From Halalkalibacter oceani (lineage in GTDB: Bacteria; Bacillota; Bacilli; Bacillales; Bacillaceae_D), in assembly GCF_023715605.1 (NCBI RefSeq), contig NZ_JAMBOL010000019.1:1-55104 (forward strand): DNA of 55,104 bases, in the 5' to 3' direction. The notes beneath the pieces were generated by a model. It saw nothing but the letters and a program-made list of their open reading frames with translations, did no database searches and was not told the origin of the DNA. Below, one piece after another: positions 10,879 through 24,862 of this stretch (within the stretch, counting starts at the first letter, position 1; each line of letters opens with the position of its first letter). The position numbers and the translations under genes are program-made.

Positions 10879-11318
10879 TAAATCACCTCAGTTTTTCCGC
10901 CAGCAGCTTCGATAGCTTCTACTGCAGAAGCAGAGAACTTATGTGCTTTTACAGTCAAGCTCTTTTCAACCTTACCATTTCCAAGGATCTTAATACCGTG
11001 CTTTACGTTTTTCACTGTTCCAGATTCAATCAGAAGTTCCGGAGTTACCTCAGTATTCGCATCGAAACGGTTTAATGTTTCAAGGTTAACTACGGTGTAC
11101 TCTTTCCGAGTTGGATTAGTGAACCCGCGCTTCGGCAGACGACGGTATAGCGGATTTTGACCACCCTCGAAACCAGGACGAACACCGCCACCAGAACGAG
11201 CGTTTTGACCTTTATGTCCTTTTCCCGCCGTTTTTCCGTTACCAGAACCAATACCGCGACCTACACGGTTACGTACTTTACGAGATCCCTCTGCAGGTTT
11301 CAACTCATGAAGTTTCAT
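10878..11318 (-). CDS. rplO: 50S ribosomal protein L15
   Basis: L15 (uL15) is a late-assembly 50S protein with a long unstructured N-terminal extension into the rRNA. The 146-residue product begins [14 protein letters not shown], followed by the Gly/Arg-rich extension. It follows rpmD by 31 bp and is coupled to secY. Confidence 0.98.
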   Translation of the reverse strand: MKLHELKPAEGSRKVRNRVGRGIGSGNGKTAGKGHKGQNARSGGGVRPGFEGGQNPLYRRLPKRGFTNPTRKEYTVVNLETLNRFDANTEVTPELLIESGTVKNVKHGIKILGNGKVEKSLTVKAHKFSASAVEAIEAAGGKTEVI

Positions 11319-11349
11319 GTCGACACCTCCTCATTTATGAAATAATCAA

Positions 11350-11538
11350 TTATGCTTCAATTTCTTTTACTGTTAAAAGGTGAGATACCTTATTTACCAT
11401 ACCGCGAATCGCAGCGTTATCTTCCTGAACAACAGTTTGGTGCATTTTGCGCAAGCCAAGTGTCTTCACAGTAACGCGTTGGTTCTCAGGGCGTCCGATA
11501 AGACTACGAGTGAGGGTAATTTCTAATTTCTTAGCCAT
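11350..11538 (-). CDS. rpmD: 50S ribosomal protein L30
   Basis: A 62-residue protein with the L30 (uL30) pattern [25 protein letters not shown]. It binds 23S rRNA on the 50S surface. It lies 13 bp after rpsE in the spc operon, in the usual rpsE-rpmD-rplO order. Confidence 0.97.
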   Translation of the reverse strand: MAKKLEITLTRSLIGRPENQRVTVKTLGLRKMHQTVVQEDNAAIRGMVNKVSHLLTVKEIEA

Positions 11539-11551
11539 TTGCTTTCCCTCC

Positions 11552-12052
11552 TTATCCTAAAAGCTCTTCTACGGATTTGCCGCGAAGTTTCGCAACTTCT
11601 TCAGCACGCTTTAAGCCTTTAAGTCCTTCCATTGTTGCACGGACCATATTGATTGGGTTGTTTGAACCCAATGATTTAGAAAGAATATCGCCGATACCAG
11701 CCAATTCAAGCACCGCACGCACTGGACCTCCGGCAATAACTCCTGTACCTTCCGATGCATTCTTTAAGAAAACACGTCCAGCACCAAAGTGGCCAATCGT
11801 TTCATGTGGAATTGTTGTGCCAACGACCGGCACTTCAATTAAATTCTTCTTTGCATCTTCAATAGCCTTGCGGATCGCTTCCGGTACTTCTTGCGCTTTA
11901 CCCATACCGAATCCGACATGACCATTTTTATCGCCAACAACAACCAAGGCAGCAAAGCGGAAACGACGTCCACCTTTAACGACCTTTGCTACACGGTTGA
12001 CTGCTACTACTTTTTCTTCAAGTTCCAATGTATTAGGGTCAATACGACGCAT
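11552..12052 (-). CDS. rpsE: 30S ribosomal protein S5
   Basis: S5 (uS5) helps decoding accuracy and mRNA unwinding at the entry channel. The 166-residue product has the double-stranded-RNA-binding-like N-terminal domain and the loop [22 protein letters not shown], where spectinomycin resistance changes occur in other bacteria; no such change is evident. Its ATG follows rplR by 21 bp. Confidence 0.98.
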   Translation of the reverse strand: MRRIDPNTLELEEKVVAVNRVAKVVKGGRRFRFAALVVVGDKNGHVGFGMGKAQEVPEAIRKAIEDAKKNLIEVPVVGTTIPHETIGHFGAGRVFLKNASEGTGVIAGGPVRAVLELAGIGDILSKSLGSNNPINMVRATMEGLKGLKRAEEVAKLRGKSVEELLG

Positions 12053-12073
12053 TCATTTTCCCTCCTTTATTCT

Positions 12074-12436
12074 TTAGAATTGCAGACCAGCTTCACGTGC
12101 TGCATCTGCGAGAGTGGCTACACGGCCGTGGTATAAATATCCGCCACGGTCAAAGACCACAACTTTATGTCCATTTTCAATCGCACGTTTTGCGACGAGC
12201 TCGCCAACTAGCTTCGCTGCTTCCGTCTTTGCTACATTTTCCGCATCAATTTCTTTATCAAGAGTTGAAGCAGATGCAAGCGTTACGCCATTTACATCAT
12301 CAATCAACTGAGCATAAATGTGCTTTGACGAACGGAATACATTAAGACGAGGACGTTCAGGCGTTCCTGTGATCGTGCGACGCACATGGGCATGTCGCTT
12401 CTTACGTGCCACGTTCTTATTAGCCTTCGTAATCAT
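12074..12436 (-). CDS. rplR: 50S ribosomal protein L18
   Basis: L18 (uL18) binds 5S rRNA and helps anchor it in the central protuberance. The 120-residue product has typical blocks ([40 protein letters not shown]) and ends in LQF. It lies 30 bp after rplF. Confidence 0.98.
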   Translation of the reverse strand: MITKANKNVARKKRHAHVRRTITGTPERPRLNVFRSSKHIYAQLIDDVNGVTLASASTLDKEIDAENVAKTEAAKLVGELVAKRAIENGHKVVVFDRGGYLYHGRVATLADAAREAGLQF

Positions 12437-12466
12437 TGAACGTCATTCCTTTCCGTAGGTTAGTGA

Positions 12467-13003
12467 TTATTTACCAGTTTTACCTTCTTTACGACGAACA
12501 TATTCGCCTTCATAGCGAATACCCTTGCCTTTATACGGTTCAGGTAAACGTACAGAACGAATGTTAGATGCTAGTGCCCCAACGCGTTCTTTATCAATTC
12601 CTTTAACGATTACTTTCGTGTTAGAAGGAACTTCAATTTCCAGTCCCGCTTCAGGAACGATTTCCACTGGATGAGAGTATCCAACATTAAGTACGAGTTT
12701 TTGACCTGACTTAGAAGCACGGTAACCGACACCGATAAGTTCAAGTGCACGCTCATATCCCTTTGTTACACCTTCAACCATGTTATTAATTAAGCTACGA
12801 GTTGTACCGTGAAGAGCACGGTGCTCCTTCTGATCAGATGGACGCTCAACTGTAACCTGATTTTCTTCAATGTTGATCTTCATTTCAGGATGAAGCTCAC
12901 GCTTAAGCTCACCTTTAGGACCTTTTACCGTCATTAGCTGGCCATCAAGCGTTACAGTCACTCCACCTGGAATTTCAACTGGCTTTTTACCAATTCGAGA
13001 CAT
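12467..13003 (-). CDS. rplF: 50S ribosomal protein L6
   Basis: L6 (uL6) lies at the factor-binding side of the 50S subunit near the sarcin-ricin loop. The product has 178 residues from the ATG at 13003 ([12 protein letters not shown]). That start is preferred because GGAGG lies 9 bp upstream, against 3 bp for the ATG at 13009. The conserved KGPKGEL and [11 protein letters not shown] motifs are present. Confidence 0.97.
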   Translation of the reverse strand: MSRIGKKPVEIPGGVTVTLDGQLMTVKGPKGELKRELHPEMKINIEENQVTVERPSDQKEHRALHGTTRSLINNMVEGVTKGYERALELIGVGYRASKSGQKLVLNVGYSHPVEIVPEAGLEIEVPSNTKVIVKGIDKERVGALASNIRSVRLPEPYKGKGIRYEGEYVRRKEGKTGK

Positions 13004-13036
13004 TCTCATACACCTCCGTTCATTTCAAGGATTCTA

Positions 13037-13435
13037 TTACCAAACGTAAGCTAATACTTCGCCACCAACTTGCTGGTTACGCGCATCCTTGTCTGTCATT
13101 ATACCTTTTGATGTAGAAACTAACGCAATTCCAAGACCTCCAAGTACACGTGGAAGCTCGTTTGCTTTTGCATAAACACGAAGTCCAGGCTTACTAATAC
13201 GCTTAAGACCAGTGATTACACGCTCATTTGTTGAACCATATTTCAAGAAAATACGGATCACACCTTGCTTATTATCTTCAATATATTCGTAGTCACGGAT
13301 AAAGCCCTCGCGCTTTAGAATATCTGCAATTTCTTTCTTTACCTTTGAAGCAGGTAGCTCAAGCTTCTCGTGGCGAACAGTGTTCGCATTACGAATACGA
13401 GTAAGCATATCTGCAATAGGATCTGTCATGACCAT
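13037..13435 (-). CDS. rpsH: 30S ribosomal protein S8
   Basis: S8 (uS8) is a primary 16S rRNA binder on helix 21. The 132-residue product begins [17 protein letters not shown], as in Bacillus, with GGAGG 9 bp before the first ATG, and ends GGEVLAYVW. It follows rpsN by 29 bp. Confidence 0.98.
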   Translation of the reverse strand: MVMTDPIADMLTRIRNANTVRHEKLELPASKVKKEIADILKREGFIRDYEYIEDNKQGVIRIFLKYGSTNERVITGLKRISKPGLRVYAKANELPRVLGGLGIALVSTSKGIMTDKDARNQQVGGEVLAYVW

Positions 13436-13464
13436 TTATATTTACCTCCTTCCCGTTCTTGGGA

Positions 13465-13674
<210 letters not shown>

Positions 13675-14214
13675 TTATTTTTGGAATGGCATTCCCATTT
13701 GTGTTAAAAGTTCACGAGCCTCTTCGTCTGTTTTCGCTGTCGTTACTAATACAACGTCCATACCACGAACTTTATCGACTTTATCGTAATCAATTTCAGG
13801 GAAAATTAATTGCTCCTTCACACCTAGTGTGTAGTTACCGCGACCGTCAAAAGCTTTCTTCGAAACACCGCGGAAGTCACGTACACGAGGTAATGAAATA
13901 GAAATTAATTTATCTAGGAAATCATACATACGCTCACCACGAAGTGTTACCTTCGCACCGATTGGCATACCCTCACGTAGTTTGAAACCTGCAATTGATT
14001 TTTTCGCCTTTGTAATAACTGGCTTTTGTCCCGTAATCTCAGTTAATTCTTCAACAGCTTTATCCAAAGCCTTTGCATTTGAAACAGCGTCACCTACACC
14101 CATGTTCACAACAATCTTTTCGAGTTTAGGAACCGCCATGACAGATGAATAGTTGAACTTCTCAACCAAAGAAGGAACGATTTCACTTGTATACTTCTCT
14201 TTTAAACGATTCAT
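13675..14214 (-). CDS. rplE: 50S ribosomal protein L5
   Basis: L5 (uL5) binds 5S rRNA and contacts the P-site tRNA elbow. The 179-residue product has the family's length and blocks ([36 protein letters not shown]-like region, ending [10 protein letters not shown]). GGAGG lies 8 bp before the ATG. It follows rplX by 26 bp. Confidence 0.98.
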   Translation of the reverse strand: MNRLKEKYTSEIVPSLVEKFNYSSVMAVPKLEKIVVNMGVGDAVSNAKALDKAVEELTEITGQKPVITKAKKSIAGFKLREGMPIGAKVTLRGERMYDFLDKLISISLPRVRDFRGVSKKAFDGRGNYTLGVKEQLIFPEIDYDKVDKVRGMDVVLVTTAKTDEEARELLTQMGMPFQK

Positions 14215-14240
14215 ACGATTGACCTCCTTTCACACTCTGA

Positions 14241-14561
14241 CTACTTATCTAACGCTTCGCCAGACTTCTTAGCAATACGTACCTTTTTTCCGTTCTCCAC
14301 TTTATAACCTACACGAGTAGGTTCACCAGACTTAGGGTCGATAGGCATAACGTTTGAAGAATGAATTGGCGCTTCTTGATTTAAAATTCCGCCTTGCGGG
14401 TTATCTTGAGAAGGCTTGGCGTGTTTTTTCACGATATTCACACCTTCAACAAGGACACGGTTCTTCTTAGGGAACGCTTCAAGGATCACGCCTTGTTTAC
14501 CTTTGTCTTTTCCAGAGATGACCTTTACAGTGTCACCTTTTTTGACATGCATCTTCGCCAT
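14241..14561 (-). CDS. rplX: 50S ribosomal protein L24
   Basis: L24 (uL24) initiates 50S assembly and lies near the peptide exit. The 106-residue product has a KOW motif ([19 protein letters not shown]). The ATG at 14561 (MAKMHVKK) has GGAGG 7 bp upstream and is kept, which makes the protein about three residues longer than B. subtilis L24. Confidence 0.97.
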   Translation of the reverse strand: MAKMHVKKGDTVKVISGKDKGKQGVILEAFPKKNRVLVEGVNIVKKHAKPSQDNPQGGILNQEAPIHSSNVMPIDPKSGEPTRVGYKVENGKKVRIAKKSGEALDK

Positions 14562-14600
14562 GTTCGCACCTCCTTGACAGGGCCTTTCAATAATCTTCTA

Positions 14601-14975
<375 letters not shown>

Positions 14976-15002
14976 TTACCTCCCTTCAACACAAGGATTC
15001 TA

Positions 15003-15263
15003 TTAGATGATTACCGCTTCTTCTACAATTTCGATCAAGCGGAAACGTTTATCTTTTGAAAGTGGACGAGTTTCCATAATTTCTACGATATCGCCAATTT
15101 TCGCTTTGTTCTCTTCATCATGCGCTTTGAACTTCTTCGAGTACTTTACGCGCTTACCGTAGAGACGATCTTTCTTATAAGTTTCGACAAGAACAGTGAT
15201 TGTCTTATCCATCTTATCAGAAACAACGCGTCCTCTGTAGACCTTACGATGGTTGCGTTCCAT
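15003..15263 (-). CDS. rpsQ: 30S ribosomal protein S17
   Basis: S17 (uS17) is an OB-fold primary binder of 16S rRNA. The 86-residue product carries [17 protein letters not shown] and [20 protein letters not shown]. It lies 18 bp after rpmC. Confidence 0.98.
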   Translation of the reverse strand: MERNHRKVYRGRVVSDKMDKTITVLVETYKKDRLYGKRVKYSKKFKAHDEENKAKIGDIVEIMETRPLSKDKRFRLIEIVEEAVII

Positions 15264-15281
15264 TTAAGCAAACCTCCTTTT

Positions 15282-16571
<1,290 letters not shown>

Positions 16572-16574
16572 GCG

Positions 16575-16916
16575 TTATCCCTCCTTCTTTTCAGTTACCA
16601 CTAGTGTAATGTGGCTAGTACGCTTGTTAATACGACTCGCACGTCCCATCGCACGTGGACGGAAACGTTTAAGTGTAATACCTTCATTTACGTACGCTTC
16701 ACTAATTACAAGATTGTTTGGCTCCATTTCATAGTTGTGTTCCGCATTCGCAATTGCAGAATTTAAAAGCTTTTCTACAACAGGAGAAGCAGCTTTCGGA
16801 GTGTGGCGAAGAATCGCAATCGCCTCACCAACCTGCTTACCACGAATCAAGTCAACAACTAGACGTACTTTGCGAGGAGCAATACGTACTTGTTTTGCTA
16901 CGGCTTTAGCTTGCAT
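16575..16916 (-). CDS. rplV: 50S ribosomal protein L22
   Basis: L22 (uL22) has a long beta-hairpin lining the exit tunnel, where macrolide resistance insertions arise; the hairpin ([20 protein letters not shown]) looks normal here. The product has 113 residues. It lies 26 bp after rpsS. Confidence 0.98.
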   Translation of the reverse strand: MQAKAVAKQVRIAPRKVRLVVDLIRGKQVGEAIAILRHTPKAASPVVEKLLNSAIANAEHNYEMEPNNLVISEAYVNEGITLKRFRPRAMGRASRINKRTSHITLVVTEKKEG

Positions 16917-16942
16917 GGGATTGACCTCCTCTCTACCTTACA

Positions 16943-17221
16943 TTAACGTCTTGTTTTCTTATCATCAGCTGCGTGACCTTTGTACGTACGAGTTGGCGCA
17001 AACTCACCAAGCTTATGACCAACCATGTCCTCAGATACGTAAACAGGCACGTGCTTGCGGCCATCATAAACAGCGATTGTATGACCGATAAACTCAGGGA
17101 AAATCGTTGAACGACGAGACCATGTCTTAATGACTCTCTTGTCATCCTTTTCATTCATTGCTTCGACTTTCTTCATTAAATGATCATCGACAAAAGGTCC
17201 CTTTTTCAAACTACGACCCAT
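16943..17221 (-). CDS. rpsS: 30S ribosomal protein S19
   Basis: S19 (uS19) in the 30S head contacts the A-site finger and S13. The 92-residue product begins [15 protein letters not shown] and contains [18 protein letters not shown]. It follows rplB after 65 bp. Confidence 0.98.
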   Translation of the reverse strand: MGRSLKKGPFVDDHLMKKVEAMNEKDDKRVIKTWSRRSTIFPEFIGHTIAVYDGRKHVPVYVSEDMVGHKLGEFAPTRTYKGHAADDKKTRR

Positions 17222-17286
17222 GAGAAAACCTCCCTTCGCGATTAGCGCTACGGTTCTAACTGCTTAGAACCGCAGGTTAATCCCGT

Positions 17287-18117
17287 TTATTTTTTACGAC
17301 GACGTACAATATACTTATCAGACGCCTTGTTCTTCTTACGAGTTTTGTAACCAAGAGTTGGTTTACCCCAAGGAGACATTGGTGACTTACGTCCGATAGG
17401 AGCTCTACCTTCCCCACCACCGTGTGGGTGATCGTTCGGGTTCATAACAGATCCACGAACAGTAGGACGCTTGCCTAACCAACGTGAACGACCTGCTTTA
17501 CCAATGTTAACAAGCTCATGCTCAAGGTTTCCAACTTGACCGATTGTTGCGCGGCATGTTGAAAGAATGTAGCGAGTTTCGCCAGACTTCAGACGTACTA
17601 ATACATAGTCGCCTTCCTTACCAAGCAACTGGGCTTGCGCGCCGGCAGAACGGGCAATCTGTCCACCCTTACCAGGCTTTAGCTCAATGTTATGAATCAC
17701 AGTACCGACAGGGATGTTCTGAAGCGGTAATGCATTCCCTACTTTAATGTCTGCATTCGGTCCAGACTCAATTGTTGTACCGACTGTAAGACCTTTTGGT
17801 GCAAGAATATAGCGCTTTTCACCATCTGCATAGTTAATTAGTGCGATATTTGCTGAACGGTTTGGATCATATTCGATCGTAGCAACGCGTCCTGGAATTC
17901 CATCTTTTGTGCGTTTAAAGTCAATAACGCGGTATTGACGCTTATGTCCGCCACCTTGGTGACGTACAGTTAGTTTACCTTGGTTGTTGCGTCCGCCTTT
18001 TTTGTGTAAAGGGGCAAGCAACGACTTTTCCGGTTTATCCGTTGTGATTTCTGCAAAATCTAATACAGACATACCACGACGACCGGCACTGGTTGGTTTA
18101 TACTTCTTAATCGCCAT
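17287..18117 (-). CDS. rplB: 50S ribosomal protein L2
   Basis: L2 (uL2) is required for subunit association and peptidyl transfer. The 276-residue product includes the conserved [19 protein letters not shown] block near the C-terminus, with the essential histidine. It lies 28 bp after rplW. Confidence 0.98.
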   Translation of the reverse strand: MAIKKYKPTSAGRRGMSVLDFAEITTDKPEKSLLAPLHKKGGRNNQGKLTVRHQGGGHKRQYRVIDFKRTKDGIPGRVATIEYDPNRSANIALINYADGEKRYILAPKGLTVGTTIESGPNADIKVGNALPLQNIPVGTVIHNIELKPGKGGQIARSAGAQAQLLGKEGDYVLVRLKSGETRYILSTCRATIGQVGNLEHELVNIGKAGRSRWLGKRPTVRGSVMNPNDHPHGGGEGRAPIGRKSPMSPWGKPTLGYKTRKKNKASDKYIVRRRKK

Positions 18118-18145
18118 CTTTTAGTTCCCTCCTTCTCTAATAGGT

Positions 18146-18436
18146 TTAAACACCTTCAAAGAATTCAAGTTCTTTGCTGTCAGGTGTTAAGGTAACAATC
18201 GCCTTCTTGCGACGAGCTGTAAAGCCTGTGTAACGGCCAAAACGCTTTGACTTACCTTTATAATTCATTGTGTTTACTTTTTCAACTTTCACTTCAAAGA
18301 TCTCTTCAATCGCATCTTTGATCTGTGTTTTGTTTGCACGAACGTCTACTTCAAACGTATACTTCTTATCACCCATTAGGTCAGTTGAACGTTCAGTAAT
18401 CACGGGGCGCTTAATGATATCACGAGCGTTTGACAT
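18146..18436 (-). CDS. rplW: 50S ribosomal protein L23
   Basis: L23 (uL23) at the exit tunnel is the main docking site for trigger factor and SRP. The 96-residue product shows [15 protein letters not shown]. Its ATG overlaps the rplD stop by one base (TAATG), indicating coupling. Confidence 0.97.
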   Translation of the reverse strand: MSNARDIIKRPVITERSTDLMGDKKYTFEVDVRANKTQIKDAIEEIFEVKVEKVNTMNYKGKSKRFGRYTGFTARRKKAIVTLTPDSKELEFFEGV

Positions 18437-19059
18437 TATGCAAGCACCTCCTCTACCTTTTCAACGGCCTCTTTCGTGATGACTAGCTTATCATGCTTAA
18501 GTACATCGAGTACGCTAACGCCGTCTGCTGTAACAAATGTCACACCAGGCAGATTACGCGCAGAAAGAGCAACCGCTTCATTATAGTCAGCTGTTACAAC
18601 CAGCGCTTTGCTATCTACAGAAAGACCGGCAAGAACAGCAGCCATTTCCTTTGTCTTTGGTGCATCAAATGCTAAGTTCTCAAGCACAACAATTTCCTCC
18701 GACTGTACCTTTGATGATAGAGCCGATTTAATTGCCAGGCGGCGAACTTTTTTAGGCAGCTTGTAGCTGTAGCTGCGAGGTGTTGGTCCGAATACGACTC
18801 CACCACCTACCCATTGCGGTGAACGGATTGAGCCTTGACGCGCACGGCCAGTTCCCTTTTGGCGCCATGGCTTACGACCACCACCACGAACTTCAGAGCG
18901 TCCTTTTGTTTTATGCGTTCCTTGGCGTAATGATGCCTGCTGCATCACGACAGCTTCGTGAAGCACACTTTCGTTTGGTTCAATTCCAAAAACCGATTCT
19001 GCTAACTCGATATCTCCTACTTGTGAACCTGATTGGTTAAATAATGCTACTTTCGGCAT
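18436..19059 (-). CDS. rplD: 50S ribosomal protein L4
   Basis: L4 (uL4) lines the exit tunnel with a long loop ([20 protein letters not shown]). The product has 207 residues. In E. coli L4 represses the S10 operon; whether it does so here is unknown. The gene lies 25 bp after rplC. Confidence 0.98.
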   Translation of the reverse strand: MPKVALFNQSGSQVGDIELAESVFGIEPNESVLHEAVVMQQASLRQGTHKTKGRSEVRGGGRKPWRQKGTGRARQGSIRSPQWVGGGVVFGPTPRSYSYKLPKKVRRLAIKSALSSKVQSEEIVVLENLAFDAPKTKEMAAVLAGLSVDSKALVVTADYNEAVALSARNLPGVTFVTADGVSVLDVLKHDKLVITKEAVEKVEEVLA

Positions 19060-19084
19060 GATGTGTCCTCCTTTCTTTCAATCT

Positions 19085-19714
19085 TTATTTTACTTTGATC
19101 GCGCTTTGTACAGACACATAGCTCTTTTTAGCTCCAGGAACATTTCCTTTTACTAATAGAAGATTACGTTCTGCATCGACTTTTACGATCTCAAGATTTT
19201 GAACTGTAACTGTTTCTCCACCCATACGTCCTGGAAGCATTTTCCCTTTGAATACGCGGTTTGGAGCTACAGGTCCCATTGAACCTGGGCGACGGTGGTA
19301 ACGAGAACCATGTGACATCGGACCACGGGACTGGTTGTGACGCTTAATCGCACCTTGGAAACCTTTCCCTTTTGATGTTCCTGTTACATCTACTACATCG
19401 CCAGCAGCGAAAGTATCTACCTTAACTTCTTGACCAACTTCAAATTCGTCAAGATTTACGTTACGGATTTCCTTGATGAAGCGCTTAGGGGCCGTGTTTG
19501 CTTTAGCAGCATGGCCTTGAGCTGGTTTGTTTGCATTTGCCTTCTTTTGGTCAGCAAACCCGATTTGGATTGCTTCATAACCATCCGAGTCAACAGTTTT
19601 CTTTTGAAGAACGACGTTTGGTTCCGCCTCGATTACTGTTACAGGGATGACTTCACCATTTTCAGCGAAGACTTGAGTCATACCAATTTTTCTACCTAAG
19701 ATTCCTTTGGACAT
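19085..19714 (-). CDS. rplC: 50S ribosomal protein L3
   Basis: L3 (uL3) starts 50S assembly and reaches the peptidyl-transferase centre. The 209-residue product begins [16 protein letters not shown] and contains [15 protein letters not shown]. It lies 82 bp after rpsJ. Confidence 0.98.
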   Translation of the reverse strand: MSKGILGRKIGMTQVFAENGEVIPVTVIEAEPNVVLQKKTVDSDGYEAIQIGFADQKKANANKPAQGHAAKANTAPKRFIKEIRNVNLDEFEVGQEVKVDTFAAGDVVDVTGTSKGKGFQGAIKRHNQSRGPMSHGSRYHRRPGSMGPVAPNRVFKGKMLPGRMGGETVTVQNLEIVKVDAERNLLLVKGNVPGAKKSYVSVQSAIKVK

Positions 19715-19796
19715 CCGTTACACCTCCTAGTATAATTTCATATTTTGTTTGCCATTTTCATATCATATAAATGAAGAATCTTTTCTTCATTACGGT

Positions 19797-20231
<435 letters not shown>

Positions 20232-20238
20232 ATTCAAC

Positions 20239-20267
20239 ATTATACTGATACATTGCGAACAATGCAA
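20239..20267 (-). promoter_or_regulatory. SigA promoter P2 of the S10 operon
   Basis: A -35 TTGCAT (20262-20267) and a consensus -10 TATAAT (20239-20244) with a 17-bp spacer lie 60 bp downstream of P1. Confidence 0.82.
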
Positions 20268-20298
20268 GCCTAATGCCTATCTTAGCCACACTCATACT

Positions 20299-20327
20299 AT
20301 TATATAGATAACCATAACGGATTTCAA
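20299..20327 (-). promoter_or_regulatory. SigA promoter P1 of the S10 operon
   Basis: A -35 TTGAAA (20322-20327) and a consensus -10 TATAAT (20299-20304) with a 17-bp spacer lie 44 bp after the tuf terminator. This is the first of two tandem promoters for the superoperon. Confidence 0.9.
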
Positions 20328-20370
20328 GCCTTTTTTGCCCCAGTACTGAAATTCAATAAAATACCAGCGA

Positions 20371-20405
20371 AAAAAATAAGAGGCTGTCACCGGGACAGCC
20401 TCTTA
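20371..20405 (-). terminator. Intrinsic terminator after tuf
   Basis: A perfect 12-bp stem (TAAGAGGCTGTC and its complement, 20377-20388 / 20394-20405) with a 5-nt loop is followed on the minus strand by TTTTTT. It ends the str operon and separates it from the S10 promoters. Confidence 0.95.
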
Positions 20406-20418
20406 CTGATAAAACGAA

Positions 20419-21609
20419 TTACTTTTGGATTGAAGCAACAACGCCGGCACCAACAGTACGTCCACCCTCACGGATAGAGAACTTCGTACCTTCTTCGATC
20501 GCGATTGGCGCGATAAGCTCAACCGTCATTTCGATGTTGTCACCAGGCATTACCATCTCAACGCCTTCTGGAAGTTGAACAATTCCAGTTACGTCAGTTG
20601 TACGGAAGTAGAACTGAGGACGGTAGTTTGAGAAGAATGGAGTGTGACGTCCACCTTCTTCTTTAGAAAGAACATAAACTTCAGCTTTGAAGTTCGTGTG
20701 TGGAGTGATTGTACCTGGCTTAGCAAGTACTTGTCCGCGTTGAACTTCATCACGGGCTACACCACGAAGTAATGCACCAATGTTGTCGCCAGCTTCTGCA
20801 TAGTCAAGAAGCTTACGGAACATTTCTACTCCAGTACAAGTAGTAGATTTAGGCTCTTCAGTGATACCGATGATTTCAATTGTGTCACCAACGTTTAATT
20901 GACCACGCTCAACACGGCCAGTTGCAACTGTACCACGACCAGTGATTGAGAATACATCCTCAACTGGCATCATGAATGGCTTTTCTTTATCACGCTCAGG
21001 AGTTGGGATATAGCTATCAACCGCATCCATTAGCTCGATAATTTTTTCTTCCCAAGCAGCGTCTCCCTCAAGAGCTTTAAGAGCAGACCCGCGGATAACT
21101 GGTACATCATCACCAGGGAAGTCATATTCAGATAGAAGATCACGAACTTCCATTTCTACTAGCTCAAGAAGCTCTTCGTCATCTACCATGTCACACTTGT
21201 TTAAGAAAACAACAAGATAAGGTACACCTACTTGACGAGATAATAGAATGTGCTCACGAGTTTGTGGCATTGGACCATCAGCAGCAGATACTACTAGAAT
21301 TCCGCCGTCCATTTGCGCAGCACCAGTGATCATGTTCTTAACGTAGTCAGCGTGTCCTGGGCAGTCTACGTGTGCATAGTGACGAGAATCAGTTTCGTAC
21401 TCAACGTGTGCAGTTGAGATTGTAATTCCACGCTCGCGCTCTTCTGGAGCACCATCAATTGCGTCATATGCCATTGCAGTACCTTTACCAGAACGCTTAG
21501 CAAGTACAGTTGTAATTGCAGCTGTTAACGTTGTTTTACCATGGTCAACGTGTCCAATTGTACCAATATTGGCATGTGTTTTGGAGCGGTCAAATTTTTC
21601 CTTAGCCAT
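20419..21609 (-). CDS. tuf: Elongation factor Tu
   Basis: EF-Tu is the GTPase that delivers aminoacyl-tRNA to the ribosome. The 396-residue product has G1 GHVDHGKT (19-26), G3 DCPGH and G4 NKCD, followed by domains 2 and 3. It lies 130 bp after fusA, with a leader hairpin in the gap, and ends the str operon before a strong terminator. Confidence 0.99.
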   Translation of the reverse strand: MAKEKFDRSKTHANIGTIGHVDHGKTTLTAAITTVLAKRSGKGTAMAYDAIDGAPEERERGITISTAHVEYETDSRHYAHVDCPGHADYVKNMITGAAQMDGGILVVSAADGPMPQTREHILLSRQVGVPYLVVFLNKCDMVDDEELLELVEMEVRDLLSEYDFPGDDVPVIRGSALKALEGDAAWEEKIIELMDAVDSYIPTPERDKEKPFMMPVEDVFSITGRGTVATGRVERGQLNVGDTIEIIGITEEPKSTTCTGVEMFRKLLDYAEAGDNIGALLRGVARDEVQRGQVLAKPGTITPHTNFKAEVYVLSKEEGGRHTPFFSNYRPQFYFRTTDVTGIVQLPEGVEMVMPGDNIEMTVELIAPIAIEEGTKFSIREGGRTVGAGVVASIQK

Positions 21610-21659
21610 GATTCATTTCCTCCCTTAATTGAACAAAGTTAATTGAATTTTTATGGGTT

Positions 21660-21695
21660 GAAAGGTGCTTTACCCATCGATAAATATCACCTTTC
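21660..21695 (-). other. Stem-loop in the fusA-tuf gap
   Basis: The perfect 8-bp arms GAAAGGTG / CACCTTTC enclose a 20-nt loop, 51 nt before the tuf start. There is no U-tract. It may stabilise or separate tuf mRNA, since tuf is usually expressed more highly than fusA. Upstream sequence has only weak promoter resemblance. Confidence 0.45.
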
Positions 21696-21739
21696 TTAGC
21701 TTACAACAAAATATTACACGAAACAATTAGAAAGAAAAA

Positions 21740-23818
21740 TTATTCTCCTGTTTGTTTCTTAATAATTTCTTCGGCAACACTCTTAGGCACTTCCTCGTAG
21801 TGATCGAAGAACATTGTGTATGTTCCGCGGCCTTGTGTACGAGAACGTAATGAAGTTGCATAACCGAACATTTCAGCTAATGGAACAAACGCTTTAACGA
21901 TTTGAGCGTTTCCGCGAGCTTCCATACCGTCAACACGTCCACGGCGAGCTGTAACGTCACCCATTACATCACCCATGTACTCTTCAGGTACAACAACTTC
22001 AACCTTCATAAGCGGCTCAAGAAGAACTGGATTACATTTTGATTTTGCGTTTTTCACAGCCATTGATGCAGCGATCTTAAACGCCATCTCACTTGAGTCG
22101 ACATCATGGTAAGAACCATCATAAAGCTTCGCTTTTACATCAATTACCGGATAACCGGCAAGCATTCCGTTTTGCAATGCTTCCTCTACACCCTGCTCAA
22201 CAGAACTAATGTATTCACGAGGAACCGATCCACCGACGACTGCATTTTCGAATTCGAAGCCAGCGCCTTCTTCATTCGGGCTGAATTCAATCCAAACGTG
22301 ACCGAATTGGCCGCGTCCACCAGATTGACGGACAAACTTACCTTCAACCTGTGCAGATTGGCGAATTGTTTCACGGTAAGATACTTGAGGAGCACCTACA
22401 TTCGCTTCAACTTTAAACTCACGCTTCATCCGGTCAACGATAATATCAAGGTGAAGCTCACCCATACCAGAAATAATCGTTTGACCTGTTTCTTCGTTTG
22501 TTTCCGTACGGAACGTTGGATCCTCTTCAGCTAGCTTCGCTAATGCCATACCCATCTTATCTTGGTCAGCCTTTGACTTAGGCTCAACAGACAAGGAGAT
22601 AACAGGCTCAGGGAATTGCATGGATTCAAGAATAACAAGATTCTTTTCATCACATAGCGTATCACCAGTTGTTGTATCTTTCAAACCAACAGCAGCCGCA
22701 ATATCCCCGGCGTATACTGTTGAGATTTCCTCACGAGAGTTCGCATGCATTTGCAGAATACGACCGACGCGCTCACGCTTGTCTTTCGTCGAGTTCTTTA
22801 CATAAGAACCGGAATTAAGAGTACCTGAGTAGACGCGGAAGAATGTCAGCTTACCAACGTAAGGGTCAGTCATAACCTTAAACGCAAGCGCAGAGAAAGG
22901 CGCTTCGTCGCTGGATTCACGAGTTACTTCTTCGTCAGAATCAGGCACAACTCCTTTAATCGCAGGAACATCTACAGGTGATGGAAGGTAATCAAGAACC
23001 GCATCCAGCATTAGCTGAACACCTTTGTTCTTAAATGCCGATCCACAAAGCACCGGATAAAATTCAACGTTAACCGTACCTTTACGAATAGCGGCTTTGA
23101 TTTCATCCTTAGTAAGCTCTTCACCTTCTAAGTATTTCATCATTAATTCTTCATCAAGCTCAGCAACAGCTTCAACTAATGATTCGTGAAGCTCTTGAGC
23201 TTTGTCCTTGTACTCATCAGGAATTTCTCTTGCATCAGTACGTGTACCAAGGTCATCTTCATAGAAGTATGCAACCATGTCAACAAGATCAATAATTCCA
23301 TCGAACTGATCTTCAGCGCCAATCGGCAATTGAATCGGATGGGCGTTTGCTTGAAGACGGTCACGAAGCGTTCCTACTGAGTAAAGAAAGTCTGCACCTG
23401 TTTTGTCCATTTTGTTAATGAAAACAATACGCGGTACACCATATGTTGTGGCTTGACGCCAAACTGTTTCAGTTTGCGGCTCAACCCCAGATTGAGCATC
23501 AAGTACTGCGACAGCTCCATCCAATACACGTAAAGAACGTTCTACTTCAACTGTAAAGTCTACGTGTCCAGGCGTATCGATGATGTTGATCCGATGACCT
23601 TTCCAAGCAGCTGTTGTCGCAGCAGATGTGATCGTGATCCCACGTTCTTGCTCCTGCTCCATCCAGTCCATTTGGGAAGCACCTTCATGCGTTTCACCAA
23701 TCTTATGGATACGTCCAGTATAAAAAAGTACACGTTCAGTCGTTGTTGTTTTACCGGCATCAATGTGAGCCATGATGCCGATATTACGTGTATCTTTTAA
23801 GGAGAACTCTCTTGCCAT
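21740..23818 (-). CDS. fusA: Elongation factor G
   Basis: EF-G is the GTPase that drives translocation and, with RRF, ribosome recycling. The 692-residue product has G1 AHIDAGKT (17-24), G3 DTPGHVDF and G4 NKMD, followed by domains II-V. It lies 45 bp after rpsG in the str operon. No fusidic-acid resistance change can be judged by eye. Confidence 0.99.
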   Translation of the reverse strand: MAREFSLKDTRNIGIMAHIDAGKTTTTERVLFYTGRIHKIGETHEGASQMDWMEQEQERGITITSAATTAAWKGHRINIIDTPGHVDFTVEVERSLRVLDGAVAVLDAQSGVEPQTETVWRQATTYGVPRIVFINKMDKTGADFLYSVGTLRDRLQANAHPIQLPIGAEDQFDGIIDLVDMVAYFYEDDLGTRTDAREIPDEYKDKAQELHESLVEAVAELDEELMMKYLEGEELTKDEIKAAIRKGTVNVEFYPVLCGSAFKNKGVQLMLDAVLDYLPSPVDVPAIKGVVPDSDEEVTRESSDEAPFSALAFKVMTDPYVGKLTFFRVYSGTLNSGSYVKNSTKDKRERVGRILQMHANSREEISTVYAGDIAAAVGLKDTTTGDTLCDEKNLVILESMQFPEPVISLSVEPKSKADQDKMGMALAKLAEEDPTFRTETNEETGQTIISGMGELHLDIIVDRMKREFKVEANVGAPQVSYRETIRQSAQVEGKFVRQSGGRGQFGHVWIEFSPNEEGAGFEFENAVVGGSVPREYISSVEQGVEEALQNGMLAGYPVIDVKAKLYDGSYHDVDSSEMAFKIAASMAVKNAKSKCNPVLLEPLMKVEVVVPEEYMGDVMGDVTARRGRVDGMEARGNAQIVKAFVPLAEMFGYATSLRSRTQGRGTYTMFFDHYEEVPKSVAEEIIKKQTGE

Positions 23819-23863
23819 AGGGTATTTCTCCTTCCTCTTTCGAACATTTTATTTAATAGAATC

Positions 23864-24334
23864 TTACCAACGATAGTGAGCAAACGCTTTGTTCGCTTCC
23901 GCCATCTTATGCGTATCTTCACGCTTCTTAACAGCTGCACCTGTGTTGTTCGCAGCATCAAGAATTTCGTTAGCTAAACGCTCTTCCATCGTTTTTTCTC
24001 CACGAAGGCGAGAGTAGTTTACTAACCAGCGAAGTCCTAATGTCGTACGACGCTCAGGCTTTACTTCGATCGGCACTTGGTAGTTTGCACCACCGACACG
24101 ACGAGCTTTAACTTCAAGAACAGGCATAATGTTCTTAAGCGCTTGATCAAACACTTCCATTGGATCGTTTCCACTGCGCTCTTTCACTAGTTCAAACGCA
24201 TTATATAGAATCGTTTGCGCGATACCACGCTTTCCATCAACCATAATACGGTTAATTAAACGAGTGACAAGCTTAGAATTATAAATAGGATCTGGTAATA
24301 CATCGCGACGGGCGACTGGTCCTTTACGAGGCAT
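23864..24334 (-). CDS. rpsG: 30S ribosomal protein S7
   Basis: S7 (uS7) nucleates assembly of the 30S head and lines the E site. The product has 156 residues from the ATG at 24334 ([12 protein letters not shown]), with AGGAGGGG upstream; the 7-residue extension upstream is rejected. It lies 41 bp after rpsL. Confidence 0.98.
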   Translation of the reverse strand: MPRKGPVARRDVLPDPIYNSKLVTRLINRIMVDGKRGIAQTILYNAFELVKERSGNDPMEVFDQALKNIMPVLEVKARRVGGANYQVPIEVKPERRTTLGLRWLVNYSRLRGEKTMEERLANEILDAANNTGAAVKKREDTHKMAEANKAFAHYRW

Positions 24335-24375
24335 TGTTTCCCCTCCTTTCAACATTTAAACCGAATTTTTTTAGA

Positions 24376-24795
24376 TTACTTTTTTTCCTTTGGACGCTTC
24401 GTACCGTATTTAGAACGGCCTTGCATGCGGTTTTGAACACCCGCAGTATCAAGAGCGCCACGAACGATATGGTAACGTACCCCCGGTAAATCTTTTACAC
24501 GTCCACCACGGATAAGAACGACACTGTGCTCTTGCAAGTTGTGTCCGATACCCGGAATGTAAGCTGTTACCTCAATTTGGTTCGTTAAACGAACACGCGC
24601 ATATTTACGAAGAGCTGAGTTCGGCTTCTTCGGTGTCATCGTACCAACACGCGTACAAACACCGCGCTTTTGTGGAGATGAAAGATCTGTCTGCACCTTC
24701 TTGAAGCTGTTAAAGCCTTTGTTAAGTGCTGGAGAGTCAGACTTCTTCACTTTAGCGACGCGTCCTTTACGAATTAACTGATTAATTGTAGGCAT
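24376..24795 (-). CDS. rpsL: 30S ribosomal protein S12
   Basis: S12 (uS12) sits in the decoding centre and controls accuracy. The product has 139 residues from the ATG at 24795 ([12 protein letters not shown]); the longer frame to 24897 runs through hairpins and is rejected. Lys56 in TPKKPNS and the KDLPGVRY loop are wild-type, so nothing suggests streptomycin resistance here. Two hairpins separate it from rplGB. Confidence 0.98.
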   Translation of the reverse strand: MPTINQLIRKGRVAKVKKSDSPALNKGFNSFKKVQTDLSSPQKRGVCTRVGTMTPKKPNSALRKYARVRLTNQIEVTAYIPGIGHNLQEHSVVLIRGGRVKDLPGVRYHIVRGALDTAGVQNRMQGRSKYGTKRPKEKK

Positions 24796-24826
24796 GTTAT
24801 TTTCCTCCTCTCTCTCAATTATTAAG

Positions 24827-24844
24827 ACCACCGATCCTGGTGGT
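24827..24844 (-). other. Small hairpin before rpsL
   Basis: The arms ACCACC / GGTGGT form a 6-bp stem with a 6-nt loop, about 32 nt before the rpsL start. The role is unknown; leader control of rpsL is possible. Confidence 0.4.
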
Positions 24845-24862
24845 TCATCGCTAGGCAAAAGG

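Noticed and set aside
22106-22534. 142-codon plus-strand frame opposite fusA, and similar frames elsewhere
   Set aside because: These are shadows of highly conserved genes with biased codon use; none has a ribosome binding site or known domain.
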